Source: Micromonospora sp. M71_S20 (GTDB lineage: Bacteria; Actinomycetota; Actinomycetes; Mycobacteriales; Micromonosporaceae). From it: a DNA stretch of 64,000 nt. Location: assembly GCF_003664255.1 (NCBI RefSeq), contig NZ_RCCV01000001.1, positions 4,712,001 through 4,776,000 on the forward strand, given 5' to 3'. The position numbers and the translations under genes are program-made. Shown here in pieces: positions 37,944 through 46,727 of this stretch. Each line of letters opens with the position of its first letter. Within the stretch, counting starts at the first letter, position 1. Under the pieces are notes generated by a model that saw only the letters and a list, made by a program, of their open reading frames with translations, was not told the origin of the DNA and did no database searches.

Positions 37944-39077
37944 TCAGGCGGCGCTGGTCTCGGCGGCCAGGTGGTCCAGGACGGCGCGCACGTCGTCGCC
38001 GGTGCGGGCCATGACGCGGCGCTGCCGGGTGGCGCCGTTGCCGTCGCGGCGCAGGCGGACCAGCTGGTCGCGTACGTAGTCCAGGTCGCCGTGCCGGGCC
38101 AGGGCCGGCGTGACCGTGTCGACGAGCTCGCCGACCAGGTCCCAGGCGGGACGGGCGACGCCGGCCCGCAGGTCGATGAGGTCACCCTCAAGCCCGTCGT
38201 GGGCGGCCCGCCAGTGCGCGGCGGAGACCAGGCAGTCCCGGATCCGTCGGGCGGGAAGCCCGGCGCGGACGTCGTCGGCCAGCGTCGCGACGAGCGCGCG
38301 GACCAGCCCGGCGACCAGCACGGTGTCGTCCACGGCCGGGCAGACGTCGCCCACCCGCACCTCCACCGTGGGGTACGCGGCCGACGGGCGCGCGTACCAG
38401 TAAACCATCGCGGCGTCGAGCATGATCCCGGCGTTGATCAGCTCCGCCACCGTCGCGTCGTAGTCGGCGACCGACTCGAAGTGCGGGGTCGGCCCGATGC
38501 TGGGCCAGCGTTCCAACTGCATGGAGCGCCAACTGGCGTGCCCGGTGTCGCGTCCGTCGTGCAGCGGCGAGTTGGCGGTGATCGCCTGCACCACCGGCAG
38601 CCACGGCCGCAGGTGGTTGCAGACCTGGATGGCCAGCTCGCGGTCGGGCATCCCGACGTGCACGTGACAGCCGCAGACGGCCGGGTCGTGCGCCACCGGC
38701 CCGAACCGCCGGGACATGGCGTGGTAGCGCGGTTTGTCCGGCACCGTCCGGTGCGGCTCGTGCACGGGCGTGGCGCCGACCGCGACGAGCCGGGCCCCGG
38801 CGGCCTCGGCCGCGTCGCCGGCGGAGCGGCGCAGCGACACCAGGTGCGCACGCAGCTCGGCCAGGTTGGCGGTGACCGGAGTGACCATCTCCACCATGCT
38901 GTGCCGGAACTCCTGCCGGCTCTGGTCCCGCGCGCTGCCGGACAGGGCGGTGAGCACCCGGTCGGCGACCGGAAGGCTCTCCCCGGTCCGCGGGTCGAGC
39001 AGGAGGTACTCCTCCTCGACCCCGAGCGTCAGCGTGCTCTGGTCGGAAGCGGTGGCAGGTGCCGGACGGTACGTCAT
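37944..39077 (-). CDS. Carboxylate-amine ligase, GCS2 family (YbdK/EgtA-like)
   Basis: 377 aa. Family blocks: TLGVEEEYLLLDPRTG at the N terminus, EFRHSMVEMVTPV, VCGCHVHVGMPDRELAI, LHDGRDTGHASWRS and SAAYPTVEVRVGDVCP. These are the conserved regions of the glutamate-cysteine ligase-like carboxylate-amine ligases, which activate a carboxylate with ATP and join it to an amine. The true substrate is not clear; gamma-glutamylcysteine formation is weak in YbdK. It converges with the amidotransferase gene across a terminator hairpin. ATG at 39077. Confidence 0.9.
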   Translation of the reverse strand: MTYRPAPATASDQSTLTLGVEEEYLLLDPRTGESLPVADRVLTALSGSARDQSRQEFRHSMVEMVTPVTANLAELRAHLVSLRRSAGDAAEAAGARLVAVGATPVHEPHRTVPDKPRYHAMSRRFGPVAHDPAVCGCHVHVGMPDRELAIQVCNHLRPWLPVVQAITANSPLHDGRDTGHASWRSMQLERWPSIGPTPHFESVADYDATVAELINAGIMLDAAMVYWYARPSAAYPTVEVRVGDVCPAVDDTVLVAGLVRALVATLADDVRAGLPARRIRDCLVSAAHWRAAHDGLEGDLIDLRAGVARPAWDLVGELVDTVTPALARHGDLDYVRDQLVRLRRDGNGATRQRRVMARTGDDVRAVLDHLAAETSAA

Positions 39078-39178
39078 GGGCGCTCGCGTCCGTTCGTCGG
39101 GCGGCGCGCCGGGCGCCGCGCTGCCGGACGACCCGGGTTCCCGGCCCGCCGCGCGGGCAAACGCGCAGGACGGGGGCG

Positions 39179-40390
39179 TCATCCGCCCGTCAGCACCGAG
39201 GCCGCCCGGGTGTCCAGGAAGGCGCGTTCGGCCGCGTTGTCCGTCCGCTCGGCAGCCGTCCGGTACGCCTGCGCCGCCTCCCCCGCCCGGCCGAGCCGCC
39301 GCAGCAGGTCCGCCCGGACGGCGTGGAACACGTGGTACCCGGCCAGGTCGAGCCGCTCGACGGCGGCCAGCCCCGCTGCCGGCCCGGCCACCTCGGCGAG
39401 CGCGACGGCCCGGTTCAGCGCCACCACCGGCCCCGGGGCGTACGCGGTGAGCTGGTCGTACAGCTGGAGGATCTGCGCCCAGTCGGTGCCGGCGGCGTCG
39501 GGCGCGTCGCTGTGCACGGCGGCGATCGCGGCCTGGATCTGGTACGGCCCCGGCCGGTCGCGGCGCAGGCAGCGGCGGACCAGGGCCTGCCCCTCGCCGA
39601 CGAGCCCGGCGTCCCACCGGCGGCGGTCCTGCTCGGGCAGCGGCACCAGCGCGCCGTCGGCCGTGGTGCGGGCGGGGCGGCGCGCCTCGGTGAGCAGCAT
39701 CAGCGCCAGCAGTCCCAGCGCCTCCGGCTCGTCCGGCATCAGCCGCACCAGCAGCCGGCCCAGCCGGATCGCCTCGGCGCACAGGTCGTCGCGGGCCAGC
39801 CGGTCGCCGGAGCTGGCCGTGTGCCCCTCGGTGAAGATCAGGTAGAGCACGGCCAACACGGCGGGGAGCCGGTCGGGCAGGTCGGCGTCGCCGGGCACCC
39901 GGTACGGGATGCCGGCGTCACGGATCTTGGCCTTGGCCCGGACGATGCGCTGGGCCATGGTCGCCTCCGGCACGAGGAACGCCCGGGCGATCTCGGCGGT
40001 GCCCAGCCCGCCCATCAGCCGCAGGGTCAGCGCGACCCGGGCGCCGGGGCCGAGCGCCGGATGGCAGCAGGTGAAGATCAGGCGGAGCCGGTCGTCGCGC
40101 ACGGGTCCCTCCTCGGCCGGTACGTCGCGGACGTGCAGCAGGGCGGCCTGGGCGTGCCGGTCGGCGCGGAAGGCCTCCCGCCGCAGCCGGTCGACGGCCC
40201 GGTTCCGGGCGGTGGTGATGATCCAGCCGGCCGGGCTGGGCGGCGGCCCGGTCTCGGGCCACCGCGCCACCGCCACCGTGAACGCCTCCTGCACCGCCTC
40301 CTCGGCGAGGTCGATGTCGCCGAGGAGGCGGACCAGGACGGCGACCGCGCGGCCGTACTCCGCGCGGAACACCGCCTCCACGTCCGACAC
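39179..40390 (-). CDS. ECF sigma factor, ECF42-like group
   Basis: 403 aa, much longer than a plain ECF sigma. Region 2 begins [21 protein letters not shown] with [17 protein letters not shown]; region 4 is [32 protein letters not shown] 200-residue C-terminal helical domain follows ([66 protein letters not shown]), the TPR-like extension of the ECF42 group. GTG at 40390, 2 bp after the DGPF gene stop, so the two form one operon, the standard ECF42 context. Confidence 0.92.
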   Translation of the reverse strand: MSDVEAVFRAEYGRAVAVLVRLLGDIDLAEEAVQEAFTVAVARWPETGPPPSPAGWIITTARNRAVDRLRREAFRADRHAQAALLHVRDVPAEEGPVRDDRLRLIFTCCHPALGPGARVALTLRLMGGLGTAEIARAFLVPEATMAQRIVRAKAKIRDAGIPYRVPGDADLPDRLPAVLAVLYLIFTEGHTASSGDRLARDDLCAEAIRLGRLLVRLMPDEPEALGLLALMLLTEARRPARTTADGALVPLPEQDRRRWDAGLVGEGQALVRRCLRRDRPGPYQIQAAIAAVHSDAPDAAGTDWAQILQLYDQLTAYAPGPVVALNRAVALAEVAGPAAGLAAVERLDLAGYHVFHAVRADLLRRLGRAGEAAQAYRTAAERTDNAAERAFLDTRAASVLTGG

Positions 40391-40392
40391 GC

Positions 40393-40743
40393 TCAGTCCT
40401 CGCCCTGGAAGGGGCGCACCTCGATCGGCAGGGTGGTGGCCAGCGCGTACCGGCGGCCCCACGCCAGCGCGGCGTCGAGGTCGGGCGCCCGGAGGATGGT
40501 GAAGCCGCCGAGGTGCTCCTTGCCCTCGACGAACGGCCCGTCGGTGACCAGCACCTCCCCGTCGGACGGCCGCAGCACGGTCGCCGTGTCCGGCGCGTGC
40601 AGCCCTTGGCCGAAGACCCAGCACCCGGACGCCTCCAGCTCCTCCCGGATCGCGCCCACCTCGCGCATCACCCCGGCCAGGAACTCCGGGTCCGGCGTCC
40701 CCTCGCCGCCGGGCTGGTAGATGCTGACCAGGTACTGCTTCAT
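40393..40743 (-). CDS. DGPF/YCII-domain protein
   Basis: 116 aa, begins [13 protein letters not shown] and carries the eponymous [16 protein letters not shown] motif of DGPF (YCII-related) proteins; C terminus [12 protein letters not shown]. The family is a small alpha/beta dimer of unclear chemistry and nearly always accompanies ECF42 sigma factors, as here. ATG at 40743 after GAGGAGAAGTC. Confidence 0.93.
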   Translation of the reverse strand: MKQYLVSIYQPGGEGTPDPEFLAGVMREVGAIREELEASGCWVFGQGLHAPDTATVLRPSDGEVLVTDGPFVEGKEHLGGFTILRAPDLDAALAWGRRYALATTLPIEVRPFQGED

Positions 40744-40882
40744 GACTTCTCCTCGCGTCGACGGCCGGCGCCACCGCCGACCTCTCATCCTCCATACGAA
40801 CGAGGCGAGCCCGGATCGACAACCCGTGGGCGATTCGGCGACCGGCCGTCGACGGTGGGGCCACATCATCGTTTGTGGATGT

Positions 40883-40898
40883 GCTGACGATCGTCAGC
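40883..40898. promoter_or_regulatory. Perfect 16-bp palindrome
   Basis: GCTGACGATCGTCAGC lies in the 191-bp gap between the DGPF/sigma operon and a divergent small ORF, 37 bp before the latter. It is shaped like an operator for a dimeric regulator, but no regulator is adjacent. Confidence 0.6.
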
Positions 40899-40934
40899 GT
40901 GGTGATTGCACGCAGTGCGGCGAGAATCGGTCCC

Positions 40935-41189
40935 ATGACAGACGACAGCGCGCCGGCCGAAGACCGGCCGTCCGACCCGACGTACTCCGTCGACTACGAG
41001 CGGGCCGTCGCCCGGAAGATGCGGGCTCTCGGGCTCTCCACGGGCTCCGACTACTGGGTGTACGTACACGACGATCCGGAGCTCGTCGCGCTTCGTCGGT
41101 CGCGTTCCGCCCCCGCCGCGCAGCCTGATCAGCCACGGTCGCCGGAACCACCGGGCGCGGGACAGCCCCCGGTCGGAGACGACGCGTAG
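40935..41189 (+). CDS. Small hypothetical protein
   Basis: 84 aa: acidic head [20 protein letters not shown], a helical middle [21 protein letters not shown] and a Pro/Gln-rich tail. ATG 40935 is preceded by GAGAAT at 7-nt spacing, compatible with a leaderless start, and there is no Shine-Dalgarno. No family recognised. It is convergent with the DUF5682-type gene and downstream of the perfect palindrome. Confidence 0.6.
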   Translation: MTDDSAPAEDRPSDPTYSVDYERAVARKMRALGLSTGSDYWVYVHDDPELVALRRSRSAPAAQPDQPRSPEPPGAGQPPVGDDA

Positions 41190-41330
41190 CCACGCCCGAT
41201 CCCCCCGTCCGGCGGCCTCCGCTGCCGGCGGCGGTCAGGGTCGCCGGACCAGTTCGCCGACGGTGGTCCGCGCCGGCGGGCCGACGAGGCACCGCCCGCC
41301 GTGCGGGCCGGACGTACCGCCGGCCCGCCG

Positions 41331-44168
41331 TCAGCTCGGCTGGCCCGCCAGCAACGCGGCCACCGCATCGGCGGTCTCCGGATGCGCGGACAGCAGGGTG
41401 GTCAGTTCCAGCGGGGTGGCGCTCGCGGTGGCGGCCTCCTCGCGCCACCCGCCGTCGCAGCCCAGCAGCGCGGCGACGGCGTCCACGGCCTCCGGATGGC
41501 CGGACAGCAGGCCGGCCACCGGCCCGGACGCGACCGCGGGGAGCGCCGGCGCCGGCGGTGACGCCGGCCTCGACCACGGCGGCACCCAGGCGTCCAGCGC
41601 GGGCAGCGAGCCGGGGAACGTACGCCCCGCCTCCCGCACCAGCAGCGGCACCAGCTCCGCACCGTGCTCCCGCAGGGTGGTGATCAGCGTGGGCAGCCAG
41701 GGCAGCAGGACCGGGTCGGGCAGCCGGGCGAACGCGGACGACATCACCTCCACGACGAACGGGGCGAGCCCCGGCACCGGCTCCAGTGCCTGCACGAAGC
41801 CGCTGAGGTACTGCGGGAAGGCGGGCACCACCAGCGGGTTGGCGAGCAGCGCGCCGCACCGCTCGCGCAACTCGGCCAGGGGCAGCAGGCCCAACTGGTG
41901 CCGGGCGGCCCAGAGCAGCGCCACCTTGGCCGGCGCCTCCGGGTGGGACTGTGCGACGGCGAGTTCGAGCTGGGACCGGTCGCAGCCCAGCGAGAGCGCC
42001 AGGCTCTCCATGCCGAACAGGAAGCCCAGCATGGCGCCGACCTGCCGCACCCCGCTCTCCTCGTCGAGGAACGCGGTGGGCAGCAGGGTGCAGTAGTGCG
42101 CGTACCCGGTGGTCACGAACGCCTCGCACCAGGCCGGCAGCGGCCCGGTGGCGCGGTGGTGGGCCAGCAGCCGCCGGATCCGGCGCAGCACCTCGGGGGC
42201 GTCGTCGACGGTGCGTTCGGCGGCGAGCAGCTCCACCGCCCGGGCGCCGAGCTCGTCGACCAGGCGCGGGCTGTCGAGCAGCCGGATGGCGTCCTCGACG
42301 GCCTCCAGCGCGACCGAGGCCGTCGCGTCCGGGCCCCGCACGGCGCGGCGCAGGCGCTGCTCCAGCACCTGCTCGACGGTCACCCCCTCGTAGCCCAGCT
42401 CGATCAGCGCCCGCTGGCTGCGGCCGAGGGCCAGGTCCCAGCTCTCCTGGATCGAGCGGTGCCCCAACCGGCGCTCGCCCATGATGGGCCGGACCGCGTC
42501 GCGGGGCAGCAGGTGCCGCAGCCGCCACAGCAGGTCCGAGCAGGGCACCAGCTCAGGGCTGGCCCGCAGGTCCACCAGGGCCCGCTGGATCGTGCGTTTC
42601 TCCAGGTCCAGCCCGAGCGGGGCGAGCCGGTCGTGGACGTCGCGGGCGAGCGGCGGAAGAGCCTCGTAGCCCACCTGGCCGACCCGGTCGCCGCCGAAGA
42701 GGATCTCGCAGAGCCGGCGGACGTCGCGTCGGCCCGGGACGACGTCCTTCTCGATGCAGGTGACCGCCGCGTCGGCGAAGTCGTACGGCGTGGGGCGGGC
42801 GCGGTTGCGCAGGCCGGCGAGGAGGATCGAGGTCTCGAAGACGGCGATCGCGTCGGCGGTGCTGGCCAGGTAGCCGTTGCGCCGGGCCAGCCGGACGATG
42901 TCGACGCACCAGCCGCGCAGCTCCGCCTCGTCCAGGCCCTGCGCCGCCGGCGGCTGCGCCAGGTATCCGGAGAGCCGGTCGGCGACCGGGGCGGCCGGCC
43001 CGGGGGTCGGGGCGGCGCGACGGCGGCCACCGCCGCGGGTCCGGCCGCCACGCTGCCCCTCCAGCCGGAACGGGCTCAGCCCGGTGCGGGCGACCGCCTT
43101 GGTCCAGGTGGCGGCGGCGATCGAGACCGAGCCGGGCGCGAGGCCGAACTGCGCCTCGATGGCGGAGTGGCTGGACGGGATCAGCCCGTAGTGCCACCGG
43201 GTGCCGGTGCGCGGGGTGATCTCGAACGGGGCGTCGGCCCGCAGCCCGAACTGCTCCACCCGGCTGGCGGCGTGGAACGCGCCGCAGACGTAGAGGCAGT
43301 CGGCGGGATCGGCCCCGGAGGCGGCGAGGTGCTGCCGCATCCGGGTCCACATGTAGCGCTCCCGGTCCTCGTCACGGTCCTGCCGGTCCGACCCGGCCGG
43401 GCGCAGCCGCCGGAACAGGCTGCCGATCAGCACCATCACCTGCCGGTAGGTGTCGTGGTCGGCGTCGGCCAGGGGCTGCTCGACGTACTGGTCCCACCAC
43501 TCCGACCAGTGCCGGACCTTGCCGTGGTGCAGGAGGTAGGCCTCCAGCTCCGCGAAGCGGGGCCGCAGGTCGCCGATCTCGACGCCGACCGCGTCGCCGT
43601 GCAGGGCGGCCTCCTCCCCCGCCGGTGCGGCGGCCTCGACGTCCCCGCCGGCCGGGGCCTCGTGGGCGTCGTCGGCCAGACGGCGCGGCGACCACTGGAA
43701 GACGTGGTCGGTGGAGCGGTCCACCAGCACCAGCTCGACGCCCGGCGTCTCCAGCGCGTACGCGACGGCCTGGTATTCGGCGCTGGCCTCGGTGATCGGC
43801 GCGACCACGCTCAGCGGCCCCCAGTCGGCCGGGAAGCCGTCCAGCTCCGAGGCGAACGCCTGCACGGCCACCGGCAGGCGGCAGTTGCGCAGCTCGCCCA
43901 GCAGCGGCTGGAGGTCCTCGCAGAGCTCCAGGTAGATCACCTTCGGCTGCTTCGCACGCAGCCTGCGGACCATGGCCAGCGCGGACGCCGGGGAGTGGTG
44001 GCAGACCGGGAAGATCTCCAGTTCCTCGCCGAGGGCGCGGTCGACGTCGTCGACCATGCCGGCGAGGATCTCGGAGACGGCGCCCGAGCTGCCGGCGAAG
44101 GCGCCGGCGGCGGCCGTGAGCTGCTCACGCAGCGCACCGAACGGCCCGGCCGTGGTGGGGGCGGTCAC
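41331..44168 (-). CDS. DUF5682-like (YehM-like) large protein of MoxR/vWA/SWIM cassette
   Basis: 945 aa. The N-terminal third resembles the TraB/ChaN/EreA-type fold: IFPVCHHSPASALAMVRRL (HHSP at residues 57-60), VIYLELCEDLQPLLGEL, and later YVCGAFHAASRVEQFGL. A basic Gly/Arg linker lies near residue 380, and the rest is a long helical array that ends with HPETADAVAALL repeats (HPEAVDAVAALL occurs twice in related form). Family resembles E. coli YehM. GTG at 44168 overlaps the ATPase gene stop by 4 bp. Probably cytosolic; no signal peptide. Activity unknown; the paired histidines suggest a hydrolase-like site. Confidence 0.85.
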   Translation of the reverse strand: MTAPTTAGPFGALREQLTAAAGAFAGSSGAVSEILAGMVDDVDRALGEELEIFPVCHHSPASALAMVRRLRAKQPKVIYLELCEDLQPLLGELRNCRLPVAVQAFASELDGFPADWGPLSVVAPITEASAEYQAVAYALETPGVELVLVDRSTDHVFQWSPRRLADDAHEAPAGGDVEAAAPAGEEAALHGDAVGVEIGDLRPRFAELEAYLLHHGKVRHWSEWWDQYVEQPLADADHDTYRQVMVLIGSLFRRLRPAGSDRQDRDEDRERYMWTRMRQHLAASGADPADCLYVCGAFHAASRVEQFGLRADAPFEITPRTGTRWHYGLIPSSHSAIEAQFGLAPGSVSIAAATWTKAVARTGLSPFRLEGQRGGRTRGGGRRRAAPTPGPAAPVADRLSGYLAQPPAAQGLDEAELRGWCVDIVRLARRNGYLASTADAIAVFETSILLAGLRNRARPTPYDFADAAVTCIEKDVVPGRRDVRRLCEILFGGDRVGQVGYEALPPLARDVHDRLAPLGLDLEKRTIQRALVDLRASPELVPCSDLLWRLRHLLPRDAVRPIMGERRLGHRSIQESWDLALGRSQRALIELGYEGVTVEQVLEQRLRRAVRGPDATASVALEAVEDAIRLLDSPRLVDELGARAVELLAAERTVDDAPEVLRRIRRLLAHHRATGPLPAWCEAFVTTGYAHYCTLLPTAFLDEESGVRQVGAMLGFLFGMESLALSLGCDRSQLELAVAQSHPEAPAKVALLWAARHQLGLLPLAELRERCGALLANPLVVPAFPQYLSGFVQALEPVPGLAPFVVEVMSSAFARLPDPVLLPWLPTLITTLREHGAELVPLLVREAGRTFPGSLPALDAWVPPWSRPASPPAPALPAVASGPVAGLLSGHPEAVDAVAALLGCDGGWREEAATASATPLELTTLLSAHPETADAVAALLAGQPS

Positions 44169-45274
44169 GACAGGGCGGCGATCGCCTGGCGGCCACCGTC
44201 GAGGAAGCCCTCCCAGCCGTCGTCCTGCTTGGCGCGCGGCTCGACCACCCCGTGCAGGTACTTGTTGAGGATCGCCAGGTCCTCCGGGCTGCGCCGGGCC
44301 AGCGAGCCCACCAGCGACCCGGCCAGCGTCGCGGCGCGCAGGGTGCGGTCGCCGAAGAACTGGCTGTGCAGGATGGCATCCTCCAGGACACCGATCTGCT
44401 CGGCGGTGGACAGCGCCGACTCCAGCTTCTCGTCGTCGCTGGTCGCCGAGGTGGCGGCGGCGCGCAGGTCGGCGAAGCTCTGCAACAGGATGTCCAGCAG
44501 GGTGGGCGGCACGTCCAGCGTGATCTGGTGGCGGCGCAGCAGCTCCTCGGTGCGGAAGCGGACGATCTCGGCCTCGCTGCGCTTGTTCGTCACCACGGGG
44601 ATCCGGACGAAGTTGAACCGCCGCTTGAGCGCGGAGGAGAGGTCGTTCACGCCCCGGTCCCGGCTGTTCGCGGTGGCGATGATCGAGAAGCCCGGCTTGG
44701 CGAAGACGATGTTGTCGTGGTCCAGCTCCGGGATGGAGACGTACTTCTCCGACAGGATCGAGATCAGCGCGTCCTGCACGTCGCTGGTGGAGCGGGTCAG
44801 CTCCTCGAACCGGCCGACCGTGCCCTGCTCCATCGCCGTCATGATCGGCGACGGGATCATGGACTCGCGGGACTGGCCCCGGGCGATGACCATGGAGACG
44901 TTCCACGAATACTTGATGTGGTCCTCGGTGGTGCCGGCGGTGCCCTGGACCACCAGGGTCGAGTTGCGGCAGACGGCGGCGGCCAGCAGCTCGGCCAGCC
45001 AGCTCTTGCCGGTGCCCGGGTCGCCGATCAGCAGCAGGCCCCGGTCCGACGCCAGGGTCACGATGCTGCGTTCGACGAACGTACGGTCGCCGAACCACTT
45101 CTGCGGGATCTCCCGGTCGAGCCCGTCGGCCCGTTCCGAGCCGAGGATGAACAGTCGGACCATCCGCGGGCTCAGCCGCCACGAGAACGGCTTCGGGTCG
45201 GTGTCGACCGACTCCAGGAAGTCGAGTTCCTCGGCGTACTTGACCTCGGCGGGGGCGCGGAGCATCTCGGACAT
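44165..45274 (-). CDS. MoxR-type AAA+ ATPase (YehL-like)
   Basis: 369 aa, close to the 362 aa of E. coli YehL. Walker A LLIGDPGTGKSWLAELLA (84-91), Walker B region GTVGRFEELTRSTSDVQDAL, sensor 1 SIIATANSRDRGVNDLS, Arg finger region SSALKRRFNFVRIPVV. The fold is MoxR/RavA class: AAA+ ATPases that work with vWA proteins as chaperones or activators. ATG at 45274 after TAGGAGAACAC. Flanked upstream by the vWA gene (13-bp gap) and overlapping the DUF5682-like gene, which fixes its partners. Confidence 0.94.
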   Translation of the reverse strand: MSEMLRAPAEVKYAEELDFLESVDTDPKPFSWRLSPRMVRLFILGSERADGLDREIPQKWFGDRTFVERSIVTLASDRGLLLIGDPGTGKSWLAELLAAAVCRNSTLVVQGTAGTTEDHIKYSWNVSMVIARGQSRESMIPSPIMTAMEQGTVGRFEELTRSTSDVQDALISILSEKYVSIPELDHDNIVFAKPGFSIIATANSRDRGVNDLSSALKRRFNFVRIPVVTNKRSEAEIVRFRTEELLRRHQITLDVPPTLLDILLQSFADLRAAATSATSDDEKLESALSTAEQIGVLEDAILHSQFFGDRTLRAATLAGSLVGSLARRSPEDLAILNKYLHGVVEPRAKQDDGWEGFLDGGRQAIAALS

Positions 45275-45287
45275 GAGGGGTGTTCTC

Positions 45288-46727
45288 CTAGGTGAGGAAG
45301 CTCTTGAGCTCGAAGACGAGTTTGCGGATGTGGCCGGAGATGACCGGGGTGCCCAGGTCCTTGAAGCGTTGCCGGAACCAGGGGTTGACGCTCTGCTGGC
45401 CCGAGCTGTTGACCGAGCCGACCGGGATGAACCGCACCCCGGAGCGGTGCACCGCCTCGATGCCGTCGAACAACGGCTGGGAGCGGTCGAACTCGTAGAA
45501 GTCCGAGATCCACACCATGACCGTGTTCCTCGGCTCGACGATCTTGGGACGGGCCAGCGCCATCGCGACCGGGCCGTCGTTGCCGCCGCCCAGCTTGGTG
45601 CGCAGCAGCACCTCGAACGGGTCGTGCACCCACGGCGTGAGGTCCAGCGCCCGCGTGTCGTACGCGATCAGGTGCACGTCCACCTTGGGCAGGCCGGCGA
45701 AGATCGACGCGAGGATGGTGCAGTTGACCATCGAGTCGACCATCGAGCCCGACTGGTCCACCACCACGATCAGCCGGGCCGGCGTGACGCGGCGGGCGGT
45801 CTGCCGGTAGTAGAGCCGGTCGACGTAGAGGCGCTCGTCCTCCGGGCTCCAGTTCGTCAGGTTCTGCCAGATGGTGCGGTCGAGGTCGAGGTTGCGGTAC
45901 ACCCGCTTCGGCGGCACGGACCGGTCGACGACGCCGACGCTGGTCTGCGCGACCTGGGTACGCAACACCTCGGCGACCTCGTCGACGAACCGCCGGATGA
46001 GCGCCTTGGCGTTGGCCAGGGCCACCCCGGAGAGGTTGGACTTGTCGCGCAGCAGCTGCTCGATCAGCGACATGCTGGGCGTCAGCCGGCTGGCCAGCAC
46101 CGGGTCGGCCAGCACCTCCCGCAGGTGCATCCGGCGGACCAGGTCACCCTCGATGCCGGCCAGCACCTTGCCCAGGCCGTCGCCGCCCTGCCGGCGCAGC
46201 CCGCCGGGTTCCATCCCGAGGGCCTGCTCGAACCAGCCGGCGTCGGACTGCCACCGCGCCAGTTGGCCGGCGTCGACCGCCCCGTGGCCGGTGGCGAACA
46301 CGTTGAGCAGCAGCTTCGACACGAGCGCGGCGCGGCGTACCTCGGCGGCACCCGGCGCGGACGACGCCCCGTCGTCACCGGGCCCGGCGACAGGTTCGCC
46401 ATCGGGCTCGGTTGCGGGCTCGCCACCGGGCTCGGTTGCGGACTCGGCGGGAGCGTCGGACGCCGCGGCGTCGGGGGCGTCGGGCGTCGGGCGGAGCAGG
46501 CCGCGCAGCTCGTCGGCGACGGCCGGGAAGCGCTGGACGACGGTGTCCACCGACACCGCCGGGTCCAGCAGGGCGGCCGGCAGGCCGAGGTCGTCGACGA
46601 CCGCCATGCTGGCCGACTCCAGGGTGGGCTGCTCCTCGGGGTCGAAGAGCCGGGCCAGCAGCCGCCAGTAGAGCACCTGGCGCCGGTTGGCGTCGGCGAG
46701 GTCCGCGGGGGTCGGGGAGTCGGTCAT
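45288..46727 (-). CDS. vWA-domain protein (YehP-like) of the cassette
   Basis: 479 aa. N-terminal half is helical with an Ala/Glu/Pro low-complexity insert around residues 85-120 (repeated EPDGEP/EPGGEP units). The C-terminal vWA domain starts LIVVVDQSGSMVDSMVN (MIDAS DxSxS near residue 323), with GGGNDGPVAM supplying the conserved Thr/Gly region and VMVWISDFYEF the distal Asp. MoxR ATPases typically remodel or load such vWA partners. ATG at 46727 overlaps the upstream gene stop (ATGA). Confidence 0.93.
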   Translation of the reverse strand: MTDSPTPADLADANRRQVLYWRLLARLFDPEEQPTLESASMAVVDDLGLPAALLDPAVSVDTVVQRFPAVADELRGLLRPTPDAPDAAASDAPAESATEPGGEPATEPDGEPVAGPGDDGASSAPGAAEVRRAALVSKLLLNVFATGHGAVDAGQLARWQSDAGWFEQALGMEPGGLRRQGGDGLGKVLAGIEGDLVRRMHLREVLADPVLASRLTPSMSLIEQLLRDKSNLSGVALANAKALIRRFVDEVAEVLRTQVAQTSVGVVDRSVPPKRVYRNLDLDRTIWQNLTNWSPEDERLYVDRLYYRQTARRVTPARLIVVVDQSGSMVDSMVNCTILASIFAGLPKVDVHLIAYDTRALDLTPWVHDPFEVLLRTKLGGGNDGPVAMALARPKIVEPRNTVMVWISDFYEFDRSQPLFDGIEAVHRSGVRFIPVGSVNSSGQQSVNPWFRQRFKDLGTPVISGHIRKLVFELKSFLT

